64,000 nt of DNA from Microglena sp. YARC (GCA_022414725.1 CM039466.1:34715004-34779003); one strand, 5' to 3'; shown: positions 11,981 through 21,662, counted from the stretch's first letter. Program-made: numbers and translations. Notes: generated by a model not told the origin, from the letters alone.

Positions 11981-13561
11981 TCACTTCTTTGCAAGTAGAG
12001 CCATCTGAGCCATCAATGCGGTATATTCAGCACGGCTGACTGGTGCAGCTCCTCCTCCACCTCGTGGTGGTGGCTTCTTCTGACCGCCACGACCTCCACG
12101 AGCAGCACCACGAGGGCGAAGCTTCGGGAACTGCGTCCAGCAAGTTTCCGAAGCGTGTCCAGGGCGAGGGCAGTAGATGCACTGCGGCACTCCACTGCCC
12201 TGAGGTAATCCTGCAGCAGCCATTGCTGGCAAAGGGGAGGGTAGGTGAGTGGGGGTTGATTTGACCCATGGTGGGTAGTGAGGGTGATTAGACAGCAGCC
12301 TCTGGTTTGCTGTGTCTATGGACTCATAACGATATTGCACTTCAGCAAACGTGATCTGATTCTCAACAAACTCAGGACCACTGAACATGGTCAGCAAACC
12401 AGGAAATCGAGGATGAGATGCACCAGCGATCGCGATCTCAATACATTGAAATTCGGAAACTGTTGTACCCGATTTGAGTAGCATGAGTGCCAACTTTTTC
12501 ACCCTATTGAAATAGGTTGTAGGGGATTCAGAGTAGGTCATCTGAACCGCCCTCAAATCAGCTACCAGTTTCGGTCCCAATCTACGAGCATGTTGCACTG
12601 CCCACGACTCCACCTCATCATAGATCTCCTGACAAGAACCATAGTGCCTAAAGACCTCCTGTAACTCCTTGCTCATTGTGAGTAACATGTAGGAAAAAGC
12701 CTTTTCCTCATTGCTAACCCACACATCAGAGCCATCATGTAACCTAAGCCTGGCCTCAGCCCCATCTAGAGCCCTGATGGCCTCAGCATCAGAAACACGA
12801 TCAGGAAAATGAAAGTCAACAGGAGGCAGGGGCGTCCTAGAAGCCTGCTTGAGGCGCTGCAATTTTGACATCTGCTGATTCAGTTCAACTCGGTACGCCT
12901 CTACATTCCTATCCATCTCTTCCTCCGTCAACGGAATCAAATCAGGGTCACCCCTCAAATCCCACTTGAGCACTGCACTCGCGGACGTCTTACCCGCGAG
13001 GGGATTGACCCAAGAACGCCTGGCGGCATTCTCAGCATCAATCCCCGGTTCACCTCCACCTTCTTCACCAGCAATGCCTGTCACAGAAGAGACCTCAGAC
13101 GAGTCCTCAGGGAGAGGCTCGTTCCTAGCTCGCTCCTCCAGATCGGCAGGAGTAGGCCTGCCGGAGCTTCCTGTAGGGCCGAAGGTCCTCATTGAAACAG
13201 AGCCACCGGCAGCGAGGACTCCAGCGGTCACAGACGATGCCGAAGGTCCGGCTCCTCCAGCGTGGGCAGAGCCCCTGGGCGGAGAAATAGAGCGATGAAA
13301 TGGCCGGCCAGGGTTTACCCCGCCAGCGCGTGTCCACATTGACCGCATGGTTGAAGGCGCTCCCGCTTGTTGTCGGGAGGTCGATCCAGCCGTAACACGA
13401 CGTTGTAGCCACTGTGCAACTGCAGGCACAGCGCTCGGGACAACATGGTTGCCAAGGTTCGCCAAACGTAACGCAGGAATGACATTGAACAGCCACTCCT
13501 CGTAATTCTCGTAGTCGAGTTTGGCGAGGTCCTTAATCATCGACAGGTTGACTGACGACAT
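11981..13561 (-). CDS. Copia Gag polyprotein N-terminal part
   Basis: 526 residues from ATG at 13561, 64 nt downstream of the 5' LTR, to a TGA at 11981. It begins MSSVNLSMIKDLAKLDYENYEEW and carries a Copia Gag (UBN2-like) region at residues about 270-430. A CCHC zinc knuckle CIYCPRPGHASETC lies at about 461-474 and an RG-rich basic tail follows. Residues about 80-240 are Ser/Gly/Pro-rich. The Gag protein would package element RNA into particles. The upstream in-frame extension (to 13738) lies in the LTR and is not part of the protein. In intact relatives gag and pol are one frame, so the TGA at the end is probably a mutation rather than the native end. Confidence 0.88.
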   Translation of the reverse strand: MSSVNLSMIKDLAKLDYENYEEWLFNVIPALRLANLGNHVVPSAVPAVAQWLQRRVTAGSTSRQQAGAPSTMRSMWTRAGGVNPGRPFHRSISPPRGSAHAGGAGPSASSVTAGVLAAGGSVSMRTFGPTGSSGRPTPADLEERARNEPLPEDSSEVSSVTGIAGEEGGGEPGIDAENAARRSWVNPLAGKTSASAVLKWDLRGDPDLIPLTEEEMDRNVEAYRVELNQQMSKLQRLKQASRTPLPPVDFHFPDRVSDAEAIRALDGAEARLRLHDGSDVWVSNEEKAFSYMLLTMSKELQEVFRHYGSCQEIYDEVESWAVQHARRLGPKLVADLRAVQMTYSESPTTYFNRVKKLALMLLKSGTTVSEFQCIEIAIAGASHPRFPGLLTMFSGPEFVENQITFAEVQYRYESIDTANQRLLSNHPHYPPWVKSTPTHLPSPLPAMAAAGLPQGSGVPQCIYCPRPGHASETCWTQFPKLRPRGAARGGRGGQKKPPPRGGGGAAPVSRAEYTALMAQMALLAKK

Positions 13562-13604
13562 GATGCCGAGCTCCTCAACGTCCGCAGTGGCGTACGCTTT
13601 AGCG

Positions 13605-13625
13605 CAACTGATGAGACCTATAACC
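13605..13625 (-). other. Primer-binding site of nested Copia
   Basis: Directly after the 5' LTR the minus strand reads GGTTATAGGTCTCATC. Drosophila copia primes from an internal half of initiator tRNA-Met with a PBS of the form GGTTATGGGCCC; this core is similar. The outer element and the element at 36970 start with the same GGTTATA. The exact tRNA is inference. Confidence 0.55.
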
Positions 13626-13822
13626 TGACAGAGTTCAGGGGACGTGAGGAGACCAGGAACGAAGTGTTTAGACAACTGGACGGTTAAAAGAGCCGAGGGA
13701 CGCCTCTTGAGAGAGGAGTCCTGACGGCAAACCCCCAAACCCTTAGGTTACGGGAAAGGACAGACGCGATAGGTTGCGTAGCCAATAGGCCAGGTAGAAC
13801 CAATGAACAGCTAAAGCTGACA
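13626..13822 (-). repeat. 5' LTR of nested Copia
   Basis: 197 bp, TG...CA on the minus strand, duplicate of 7205-7401. It is followed at once by TACAT (13823-13827), the right TSD. Confidence 0.92.
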
Positions 13823-13827
13823 TACAT

Positions 13828-16051
13828 CTGCAAGTACAACTGCAAGATTACCCAGCCCACCAATTCACAGTAAAATCCGAAGGGAAACAACTACTACACT
13901 CCACAAAAAGTTCCAATCACATGAGGGGCTGGTGATCTAAAAACAGTGTGGAGTAAAAAGAAATAGCAAATCTATGATGAGCTCCACCGAACGAACCATC
14001 TGCCTATGGAACTAAGAGTCAGAAACCATCAAGACGCTATAACGGTGGTCTGAATTAAGTACCACCTTCCACCAAAACCAAGAAAGACAGCTGAAAGGAA
14101 GCTGCCTAAACAAAGCGTCGTAACGCTCCACCAATCTAGACTACCCTATAAGTCAGTCTAGGAGGTGCTGAGGAATAGGCACTCACACATAGGGCCATGT
14201 TAACCTACGTATGAGAACCAGCAGCACCTAAAACAATGAATCCTGGGTTGACTGTAACACCCCAGCCATGCGCAGTATCAAGCTAGACCAGTGTTCAAGA
14301 TCATCACTTACCCATTCGGCAACGGCTACATCATCACATGGGCTTGACCCGAGTAATCCACCAGGGACGACAGGAGGCGTCGGAATTATCGACACCCGCG
14401 AGCCATCCGAGGTGGCCGGAGGCAGGCGACTATTAGTCAATGGACCTGATCCAGGTACCACTATGATCGAAGGCTGTCTAAATCCTAAAGCTTCACCGCT
14501 AAAACGTGGCACAGAGGAGGGCCTGGCGACCCCCTGAGATTCGGCTAAGATTATAGTTGGATATCCAACTCCCCCCCGCCCTAAAACTTCACACACAATA
14601 CAGCAAGATCAGGCCCTGGTCTAGAATGCAACAATGATACATCCAGCCAGGCCAGCCAACAACAATTGGGGTTGTTAAAGGGCGTAGGGAATTACCGGTA
14701 ACACATAACATATCCGTTTGATGACAGGAGGGATGCAAGCGGGCACGGGGACCCATACTAAAGGGAGAACCCAGGAAGACAGTTTAGAACTGAACTGGAG
14801 ATAGAGAGTACATCACTACTCACTACTAACTGGCGCAACATTGGAAACCCAAATATAATAACCCTTACTCACCAGGGAATACCCAACCAGTCTACCAAAT
14901 AATGCCTTTCTAACTAGCTTGTTGCGTGACTGCCCAATACTAAGATTACATAGCAAGGGCAACCAAACAAACGCAACAACGACACATCAGGTGCAACCCC
15001 AAAGAAAAGCTCCGAAGGAGTCTTGTCTCCCTAGATGAACACGCGATTGCGAAGATAACACACTAGCACCATGCTGAGCAGTGTCATCATCAACAACTCA
15101 TGCATGCCCCAACTAATCGAGATCAACCATGCCTCTATACCACTTAACTAAAAATTCCTAAGCCCTATCAGAACTCAAACACTTGAACTCAAACTCACGT
15201 AGCGAAGGCATACACCTAAGGGGGGAATCAGGGGCACGGGAAGACAAAGTAGTAACCTCTGACGAACCACGGAACGCACCCAGGGGTCACAAGGAGCCTA
15301 AGAGAGAAAAATATCCACCAAGATATCATGCCAAAGATCCTCCACGGCCGCTGGACTAGGGCCAGGACGGCGTCCACTGCGGCCTGTAGCATGGGCGAAG
15401 TCCGGCGCTGCGAGACCTGGGATCACAGAAGGTGGGGAAGCGTTAGGTCGAAGTCGAGATTTGAGGTATGGGAAAAAGGAGACGAGAATGACAGTGCAGC
15501 AAGTCACACCTGGTGCAGAAAATCGCACCAATGGCAGAAAATCGCAAATCGCAAGGGCAGAATTCGAACATTCATCGCTAGGATGCGAAGAGCAGAGCCG
15601 AGGCATGTAAAGGTCCTAATATCCCGCCGTCGATGATCAGTCAATCCCAAGTCCCCCCTCTGTCGCTCGACTCACCCGGTTGGGGGTAGAGGAGCAGCAC
15701 CCGTAGTGGTGCTGACCATACCCCCCTGCTTCCTACCACCTCCAGAATCTCCAGGTCCAGACGCGTAGGTCGTCCTCCTCTGGCGAATCCTACGGCAGTG
15801 CCGGCGATCCGCCAGTTTGATCGAAAAATTTCTCCAGAAGGTAGCACAGAGCCACTAGAGCGCAAGTTCATGCCAGGAGCCGACTGTCGGCTGGGCAGAG
15901 CAAAGGGGGCAAAGACGACGTAGACATCAGCAGGGAGCTTGGTCGGCTTGGCAACCTCCGGTATGCAGGCAGAGCCTCAAACACCGGAGAAAGGTTAGCG
16001 ACGTCAAGGACGCGAGCAGACGAAGACGGGGTATCTCCACCGATGTCCAGG
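13828..16051 (-). other. Outer element interior, long leader without recognisable genes
   Basis: About 2.2 kb between the nested Copia and the leader ORF of the outer element. ORFs are short (at most about 120 codons) and unrelated in frame. A poly-G/C patch lies near 14565-14580. No integrase or polymerase motif is visible, so this is either non-coding cargo of a non-autonomous element or badly decayed sequence. Confidence 0.55.
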
Positions 16052-16375
16052 CTAGTCGCCGACTTGAGTCTGCACGTCACAGTCATCTACGACAGACGGG
16101 AGGAGGCGACAGACGGCAGGGGAGGAAAAAGAAGAGAAGATGGAGGAATGACCGGGGGGGGTTACTTCCACGATGGCGGAAGGACTCTCATGACCGCTAG
16201 CAGAGGCAGCTGGTGCACAAACGTCTAGCCAATCATCAAGAGGAGCCGTTCCTCCGTTGGAAGGATTGGTCGCAGCCATCGCTGAGAATGATACTGCGCA
16301 TCCCGCGCGTCCAGGAAAGACCATCCATGTCATGGAGTTTCTCAAAATGGCGGGAGGTCCTCGCGGAAGTTGCAT
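16052..16375 (-). pseudogene. Decayed leader/gag-like ORF of outer LTR element
   Basis: Starts MQLPRGPPA and ends in a 107-codon frame. Its N-terminus and the later block DWLDVCAPAASASGHESPSA match the ORF at 37342 of the related element. The intervening block (FEKLHDMDG... SWTRGMRS) matches only in a second frame (16340-16236). Two compensating shifts therefore break the gene. The conserved position just inside the 5' LTR suggests a gag-like or leader protein; its function is unknown. Confidence 0.6.
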
Positions 16376-16396
16376 CGCAAAGCAGTGGTAGTAAAT

Positions 16397-16412
16397 GAAG
16401 GGCCGTATAACC
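16397..16412 (-). other. Primer-binding site of outer LTR element
   Basis: The minus strand after the 5' LTR reads GGTTATACGGCCC, close to the half-tRNA-Met type of primer site. The same core follows the LTR at 37304. Confidence 0.5.
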
Positions 16413-16710
16413 TATCAGCTTGGATAACACTCCGGAGAGTGGACTTTGTGTGTGCAGCACGCCAATCTATAAATGCGGAGACGAGAATAAGTTACAAGCA
16501 CAGGAGACCCATTAAGGGGCACCAGTGGAGGAAAGGGGGCGGTAGCCTGGAACCTGATCAGGGTACAGGCTAGACAGCGCGTGTCAGAAGAACCGATGAC
16601 GCAGTCAACAGGAAGCTGACATAGTACTATCAGGACCGATAGTTCTAAGGGAGTACACAAGGAGTCACCAAGACATAAAACAAGCGAGAGCACCGCTATT
16701 CATGCTGATA
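16413..16710 (-). repeat. 5' LTR of outer element
   Basis: 298 bp, two mismatches to 5827-6124, TATCA/TGATA inverted ends. The TATA-like site is at 16467-16476 on the minus strand. CATTC (16711-16715) follows as the right TSD. Confidence 0.9.
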
Positions 16711-16715
16711 CATTC

Positions 16716-17171
16716 CGCTGGAAACTCCCTTATATTACAAGCACTCACCCACCCACGAACTCCCTATGCCCCATTTGCCACACCTGTGAGGACGGAGCGG
16801 GCCACATCCTGGCGGGCTGCACACACCGGACTTTCAAGGGGCTCTATATCAAGAGACATGACGCCGCAGTGCGACTCATCCACAAGGCCATTTGCACCGG
16901 AGCCCTGGGATCCCGCAGAATGATCATGGACGCTGGCAAGGAAGAGGACCTCCCCAGGGGGGTCCTGGGCAAACGTCTCCCTGACTGGTTACGCCCCTCC
17001 ACTATTACTGTAGCGGACTGGAAGAGAATGAGACCTGATCTTGCCGTCCTACCTGACATAGACTCTCCTACCTGTATGTCTGATAAAGAACTCTGGGTTC
17101 TTGAGCTTGGATACTGCTCTGATACCAACCATGCTACTAAGTTTATCACTAAACACGCCCCAGCATGTTGA
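16716..17171 (+). pseudogene. LINE ORF2 C-terminus with CCHC zinc knuckle
   Basis: This resumes the LINE frame after the LTR insertion: reading through 5826 into 16716 keeps the frame. The zinc knuckle CPICHTCEDGAGHILAGC (C-x2-C-x8-H-x4-C, near 16770-16825) is the typical module downstream of RNase H in plant-type LINEs and probably binds nucleic acid during integration. A tail of about 100 residues follows (GVLGKRLPDWLRPS, LWVLELGYCSDTNH). The frame is lost near 17160 by a one-base shift and the tail carries on in the next frame. Confidence 0.82.
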
Positions 17172-17409
17172 ATTAGTAAATGGCCTTAGATCGGCTGGAT
17201 ACCTCGTTCACTATGAAGTTATCACCGTTGGAACAACTGGTACTATTCCAACCTCTTTTTTGACTTCTATGACCACTCTTGGACTTCAGAGATCATGTGC
17301 CCTCAAACTGGCGGACACAGTCCACTCCCACACCATCACTAGCTTTCAGAGTATTTTACAGTGCAGACGTTTTATGGAAGCACACCCCGGGTCGATACCC
17401 GGGGACTAG
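17160..17409 (+). pseudogene. LINE ORF2 tail after frameshift
   Basis: About 80 codons continue the LINE protein in another frame (HVELVNGLRSAGYLVHYEV ... LQRSCALKLADTVH ... FMEAHPGSIPGD) and end at 17409. The conserved C-terminal segment has no catalytic motif that I can name. The 3' UTR follows to 17672. Confidence 0.65.
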
Positions 17410-17672
17410 CACACAGACCGTCCCCCCTCTCAGGTTTTGTCTTGCCAGCTGCATTGTGTCGGTGCTTCCCAACCGGGGTGAAAAACCCCGTATTAAGCTG
17501 CACTGGCATGATGTGGCTACGGTGCCTGCCGGTCAGGCATCGGTGGTAATTCTTTTTACTGAGATGGCCCTACGGTGACTATAGCTAGCTCCGGCTTACG
17601 CTATGGTGTCCTTAACTTCACGTCCTGTGAGTAACGGTTCTACACGGATGTAACAATTTCAATTTCAATTTC
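17410..17672 (+). other. LINE 3' UTR and simple-repeat tail
   Basis: Non-coding sequence ends in CAATTTCAATTTCAATTTC at 17652-17671 in place of a poly-A tail. Short 3' repeats of this sort are typical of some LINE clades and mark the reverse-transcription start. The right 13-bp TSD begins at 17673. Confidence 0.7.
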
Positions 17673-18254
17673 TATGTGTGTGCTGGTGGGTGCTTGTAGG
17701 AGGGAGGGGAGGGATGAGAGTGGGGAGAGGGTGGGGGCTGGTGGGATGGCTTGGGTGGGGGAAGGTATGGAGTCAGGAAATAGCTCAGGAAGAGTAAGGG
17801 AATATGTTTGTGGCGGGGTACATGGTTGGGTGGGGTGGGGGTGGAGATAACTGGGGGGGAGGGGGGGGGGGGGGGGGAGGGAACGGTGGTGTTTATGTGC
17901 TTGTGGGTGCACAAGGGAGACCATCACAAGGGATATGCGTCCGTCAATGTTTTAAGTTGCATGCACTGCAGAGAAAACCGTTTTGCAACCCAGCCCAAAC
18001 AGGTGTGGTCAACGGGAGGGAAGGGGGGAGGGGGCGGATAATGGTTTGGTGGTGGTGGTGTGTGAATGGGTGGGGGCTTCAAGTGTAAACCATTATGTAA
18101 CCAGCCCCAAATAGGTGTGGCTAATGTAACCAGCCCCAAGTAGGTGTGGCCAAAGGCCACACGGGCAACGTACTATGATTGGGGGGGGGGGGGGGGGGGG
18201 GGGGGGTCTTCGTGAGAGTAGGTGTGGCCACCGGCAACACGGGCTACCGTACTA

Positions 18255-18255
<1 letters not shown>
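17673..18255 (+). repeat. 1.3-kb tandem duplication, copy 1, third part
   Basis: Matches 19024-19600. It contains G-rich tracts (17858-17880, 18179-18206) and a GTGTGGCC-AAA-GGCCACAC hairpin at 18144-18162. The predicted reading frames are Gly- or Val-rich artefacts of the G tracts. Confidence 0.8.
18179..18206. repeat. Poly-G tract
   Basis: About 28 G in a row; similar runs occur at 17858-17880, 19242-19262 and 25241-25261. They are length-unstable and able to form quadruplexes. Confidence 0.9.

Positions 18256-18320
<65 letters not shown>
18255..18320. repeat. (TA)n microsatellite
   Basis: About 33 TA units at the junction between duplication copy 1 and copy 2. Confidence 0.95.
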
Positions 18321-18322
<2 letters not shown>

Positions 18323-19200
18323 CGCGCTACAATTCGTCTTCCTACAAGCTATTCCCCCTGCATCTCTGCAAGACCTTTCCCTTGCGTCAAGAGACCTGTC
18401 GCTACGCACAACAGGAGCGAGGTGACGTGGTGAGTTAGCCAACCTGTCAGAAATGTCCGAATCGCATCCATCCCATGTCACAAACTTGACTGCAAATTCT
18501 TCCCACTGCATTGATAAACATGTCGCTCCGCATTGTGCCATAGCAAGTACGCATCAAAGTTGACCGAATGAAAAATCTCGCTGAGCATTCTCGCCCTAAC
18601 TTGACCGAACATCTCAAATCAGCAACTTGACTGCAACTTCTTCCCACTGCATTGAGAAACATGTCGTCGCTGTGCATTGTGCTATAGGGAGCACGCGGCA
18701 AAGTTGAATGGATGTACCTAGCGATGTTTCCAAGTCTCAGATCGAGTTGACTTCGGGAGCAGTTGCGGTGAACAGGATTTTTCTTCGGCCGAACTGAATT
18801 CATGCTCGCTAAGAAAAGCTTTAGTTATGTACAGTTGCGATTGCGCAGGTTCAGCTTTTTCAGTGGGGTCGACTATCGATCACAGCTAAGGTGGCAGGGA
18901 AGCAGGTCCGATGCTTTTAGCGGAGTCGGATGATGCGCAAACGTTGTCGATGCTCTACGTCCCGTTTGCCTTTCAGCTATGGCAAAGCCCACAGCTGAAG
19001 TGGAGGGAGGCAGATATGGAGTATGTGTGTGCTGGTGGGTGCGTGAAGGAGGGAGGGGAGGGATGAGAGTGGGGAGAGGGTGGGGGCTGGTGGGATGGCT
19101 GGTGTGGGGGAAGGGATGGAGTCAGGAAATATGTCAGGAAGAGTAAGGGAGTATGTTTGTGGGCGGGGTTACATGGTTGGGTGGGGGTGTGGGTGGAGAT

Positions 19201-19204
<4 letters not shown>

Positions 19205-19257
<53 letters not shown>

Positions 19258-19262
19258 GGGGG
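19205..19262. repeat. (GT)n plus poly-G microsatellite
   Basis: About 18 GT units followed by about 20 G. Confidence 0.9.
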
Positions 19263-19566
19263 TACGGTGGTGTTTGTTTTGCTTGTGGGTGCACAAGGGA
19301 GACCATCGCAAGGGATATGCGTCCGTCAATGTTTCAAGTTGCATGCACTGCAGACAAAACCGATTTGCAACTAACCCAGCCCAAAACAGGTGTGGCCAAC
19401 GGGAGGGAAGGGGGGAGGGGGGCGGATAATGGTTTGGTGGTGGTGGTGTGTGAATGGGGGGGGTTTCAAGTGTAAACCATTATGTAACCAGCCCCAAATA
19501 GGTGTGGCCAAAAGGCCAATCGGGCACCGTACTATGATTGGAGGGGGGGGGTCTTCGTAAGAGTAG

Positions 19567-19585
19567 GTGTGGCCACCGGCCACAC
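19567..19585. repeat. GTGTGGCC-ACC-GGCCACAC hairpin
   Basis: A perfect 8-bp stem with a 3-base loop, followed by GGGCTA and TA-rich sequence. Perfect copies with loops ACA or AAA occur at 18144-18162, 20956-20974 and 20990-21008, and decayed ones near 18224 and 19500. The unit is always next to (TA)n or TAC sequence. Confidence 0.75.
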
Positions 19586-19639
19586 GGGCTATCGTACTTG
19601 TATATATTATATAGATGAGAAATATAAAGAAATCATGGT

Positions 19640-20945
19640 CGTGGTCGTGGTCGTGGTGGTGTCATCATCGCGTACCCACGTGCCATGGGCGTGCGAAGTG
19701 TAACCGACTTGCAACCGACATTCCGTCAAACCCAACTCGCAACACCCCGGCCAGCGAAATTTTCAAATACCGAAACTGCTGATGCGCGCGCTCATTTCAT
19801 CGCCACATTTGCTTCGCCTCCCATACTATGACTGCAAGCAATTTAGATCCAGAAGATCCTCTCCTCGGAGGTCATCAGGTGACCCTCGCTTTGTATGGCG
19901 CTCAGAATAATCGTTTCAGTTCATTGCTTCTTCACGGGGCATGCGACCATGATGCATGCCAACGGTCCTAACGGACAGGAGGGCCCGCAACACCGCCAGC
20001 CAGCGCTCAAAGCGAGCTTGCATGAGCAAGGAAGAACTGGACAGAGCGGGAAGAGCCAACAAGAGTCGACGTGATGCCCACGCTGCCCGACCCCAGGAGT
20101 TACGCCAGGCTCATAATCAAGCCGGACGTGAACAACGCGATCCCATGCCTCAGGATGAACGCGAAGCTGGTAAGCTGCTCTTAACCAAGCCAGGCGTGAA
20201 GACTTTGCTTTCCAACCTCAGGAGTTACGCCAGACTCATAATCAAGCCAGACCTTCAGATCGTCATGCTTTTTTCTCCGTCTGCGAGCGTTGCCACCGTT
20301 CATCTCACGCATGCGCACTTTCGCCATGCCATCGCATCGCCTTCGTCATTGTTGGCTGGTTGTTGCGATTAATTCGACTTTGTTCAGATCGCCACGGCCA
20401 TTCCGTCCCTCTGCACACTCTCGCGCTTGCACCTCTCATCCCTTATCTGAAAGCTCTTTTCTTTGTATCGAATATCGTGACATACGATTTGTGCTGTTCC
20501 AAGAGTTGACCGAGTATCAACTGGGGCACTGCACGATAAGATGAAACTGCAAGTTTGTAGCTTTGGAATTGCACTGGTCCGGTGTTCTCGGGGCGATCGG
20601 GATGTGAGCGTTCCCAAGTTGTTGGCCTGCACTTTCCCCTCTTTCTGCAAGATTAAATCCCGCAGCCGGAGTGAAGGGTATGAGGTAGGGAGGAGGAGAG
20701 TGTGTGTGCGTGTTGGTGGTTGTGGGAAGGGAGGCTTTTGGGGCGAAGGTGAGAGAAAGAGAGTGTGTGTGGATTGGGTAGGAAGAGGCCGGGGAAGTGG
20801 AGGATGCTGTGGGTCTGTATGTGTGGTGGGTGGGGTGGGTGGGTGGGGGGGGGGGATGATGAATACGTGTATGACAGGGGGTAGGCCACAGCTTAAGTAG
20901 AAGGGGAAAAGGTAGAGAGAAGAGGTGTGCGTCTGAGAGTGCGGG
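19640..20945 (+). repeat. Right arm of the 1.35-kb inverted repeat
   Basis: Reverse-complement partner of 95-1450. Identity is clearly below that of the LTRs, so this inversion is much older than the LTR insertions. No gene is supported inside it. Confidence 0.75.
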
Positions 20946-21012
20946 GTGAGTGTTGGTGTGGCCACAGGCCACACGGGCTACATATGTTGGTGTGGCCACA
21001 GGCCACACGGGC

Positions 21013-21013
<1 letters not shown>

Positions 21014-21042
<29 letters not shown>
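21014..21042. repeat. (TA)n microsatellite
   Basis: Pure TA repeat directly after the second GTGTGGCC hairpin (20990-21008). It marks the outer end of the inverted-repeat-bounded block. Confidence 0.9.
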
Positions 21043-21043
<1 letters not shown>

Positions 21044-21466
21044 TTTACCTAGAGCTGGTCTATCTGCTTTGTAAAGAGCTTTAGATAATAAGGTCATTCA
21101 GGTCAAGATTGCGGAAGGAAGCACCTATAGTCTCATAGTAAATAGAGCAATATATATATACATATGTGATATGACGAAACTGCAGGGAAGGTGCAGGATC
21201 AGTATGCAGGAAATAACTGCAGGATCATTCTAAGTAGGAGAAGGGGAAAGCTACATGGAAGCTGGAGGATTAGGCTGAAACGCTAAGGGGGAAGCTGCAG
21301 GGAAGCTGCAGGGTCGAGCTCAATGCTAAAGGAGAAACTACTGCAGGGAATGTGCAAGCTAGACTAACTACTTAATGTTCTTGTAATGAACAGGATGTCG
21401 GTAAACTGTCCTCCCTTGATTTGGGAGCTAGGTTGTATGACTGGATCTTAAATCAGAGGAGGCATC

Positions 21467-21662
21467 CAGGGTACTTCAAATGGCCAAATTGGCCAGTGCT
21501 TTAGCGCACTTGAAAACAAAAAAACTGCGCTTTGTAGTGCAAAAAGCACAAAAAAATGCTTCCAGCGCCCACAAGGGGTTGCAAAAAACTGCGCTTAGAG
21601 CGCAGAGGGGGTCAAAAAGTCAGCGCTCAAAAGCGAAAAAGCGCGCGCTTTGAATTACCCTG
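21467..21662. mobile_element. Short hAT-type MITE, 196 bp
   Basis: Terminal inverted repeats CAGGGTACTTCAAA and TTTGAATTACCCTG (one mismatch) are flanked by an exact 8-bp duplication GAGGCATC at 21459-21466 and 21663-21670. The interior is rich in AGCGC and GCGCT motifs. There is no coding capacity. It has the same CAGGG end type as the MITE at 2281 but a different interior, so it is a separate family. Confidence 0.92.

Larger units (their letters stand above)
7205..13822 (-). mobile_element. Nested Copia LTR retrotransposon, nearly complete
   Basis: 6618 bp on the minus strand, with 197-bp LTRs (7205-7401 and 13626-13822) ending in TG...CA and an exact TACAT duplication (7200-7204, 13823-13827). 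Gene order is gag, protease, integrase, reverse transcriptase, RNase H, which defines the Copia superfamily. The single gag-pol frame is broken by two in-frame TGA codons and two frameshifts, so this copy is not autonomous. The two LTRs look almost identical apart from a one-base difference in a short C run, which indicates recent insertion. Confidence 0.93.
5827..16710 (-). mobile_element. Outer LTR retrotransposon, non-autonomous, TATCA/TGATA ends
   Basis: Two 298-bp LTRs (5827-6124 and 16413-16710) differ at two positions only, so insertion is recent. A CATTC duplication flanks the element. LTR ends are TATCA...TGATA rather than TG...CA; TA..TA-type ends are a known non-canonical class, mostly in Copia elements. 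Without the nested Copia at 7205-13822 the element is about 4.3 kb and has no visible protease, integrase or reverse transcriptase. It has only a decayed leader/gag-like ORF next to its 5' LTR. It is therefore probably mobilised in trans. A relative in plus orientation sits at 36970-38804. Confidence 0.88.
3263..17672 (+). mobile_element. 5'-truncated LINE with RNase H, split by LTR elements
   Basis: A non-LTR retrotransposon lies between exact 13-bp duplications TATGTGTGTGCTG (3250-3262 and 17673-17685). Copy 2 of the host duplication gives the empty site near 19020-19034. Without the inserted LTR element, the LINE part is about 3.5 kb. It enters directly in coding sequence, so it is 5'-truncated; endonuclease and reverse transcriptase are not visible. 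Order: long linker region, RNase H, CCHC zinc knuckle, C-terminal tail, 3' UTR, and a short (CAATTT)n-like tail at 17651-17672. The LTR insertion at 5826/16711 falls inside the ORF, and the frame is kept across the joined ends. Confidence 0.85.
18326..19600 (+). repeat. 1.3-kb tandem duplication, copy 2 (uninterrupted)
   Basis: Full copy without the hAT MITE and LINE. It supplies empty sites for both: TTGCGCAG at about 18840 and TATGTGTGTGCTG at about 19022. It includes a (GT)n tract followed by poly-G (19205-19262). Confidence 0.85.

Noticed and set aside
12966..13298. 110-codon plus-strand ORF
   Set aside because: Shadow of the low-complexity part of Gag.
20956..21008. Helitron 3' end (hairpin followed by CTRR)
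   Set aside because: The hairpin is followed directly by GGGCTA with no CTRR-T at the usual spacing, and no TC 5' end or Rep/helicase gene was seen.
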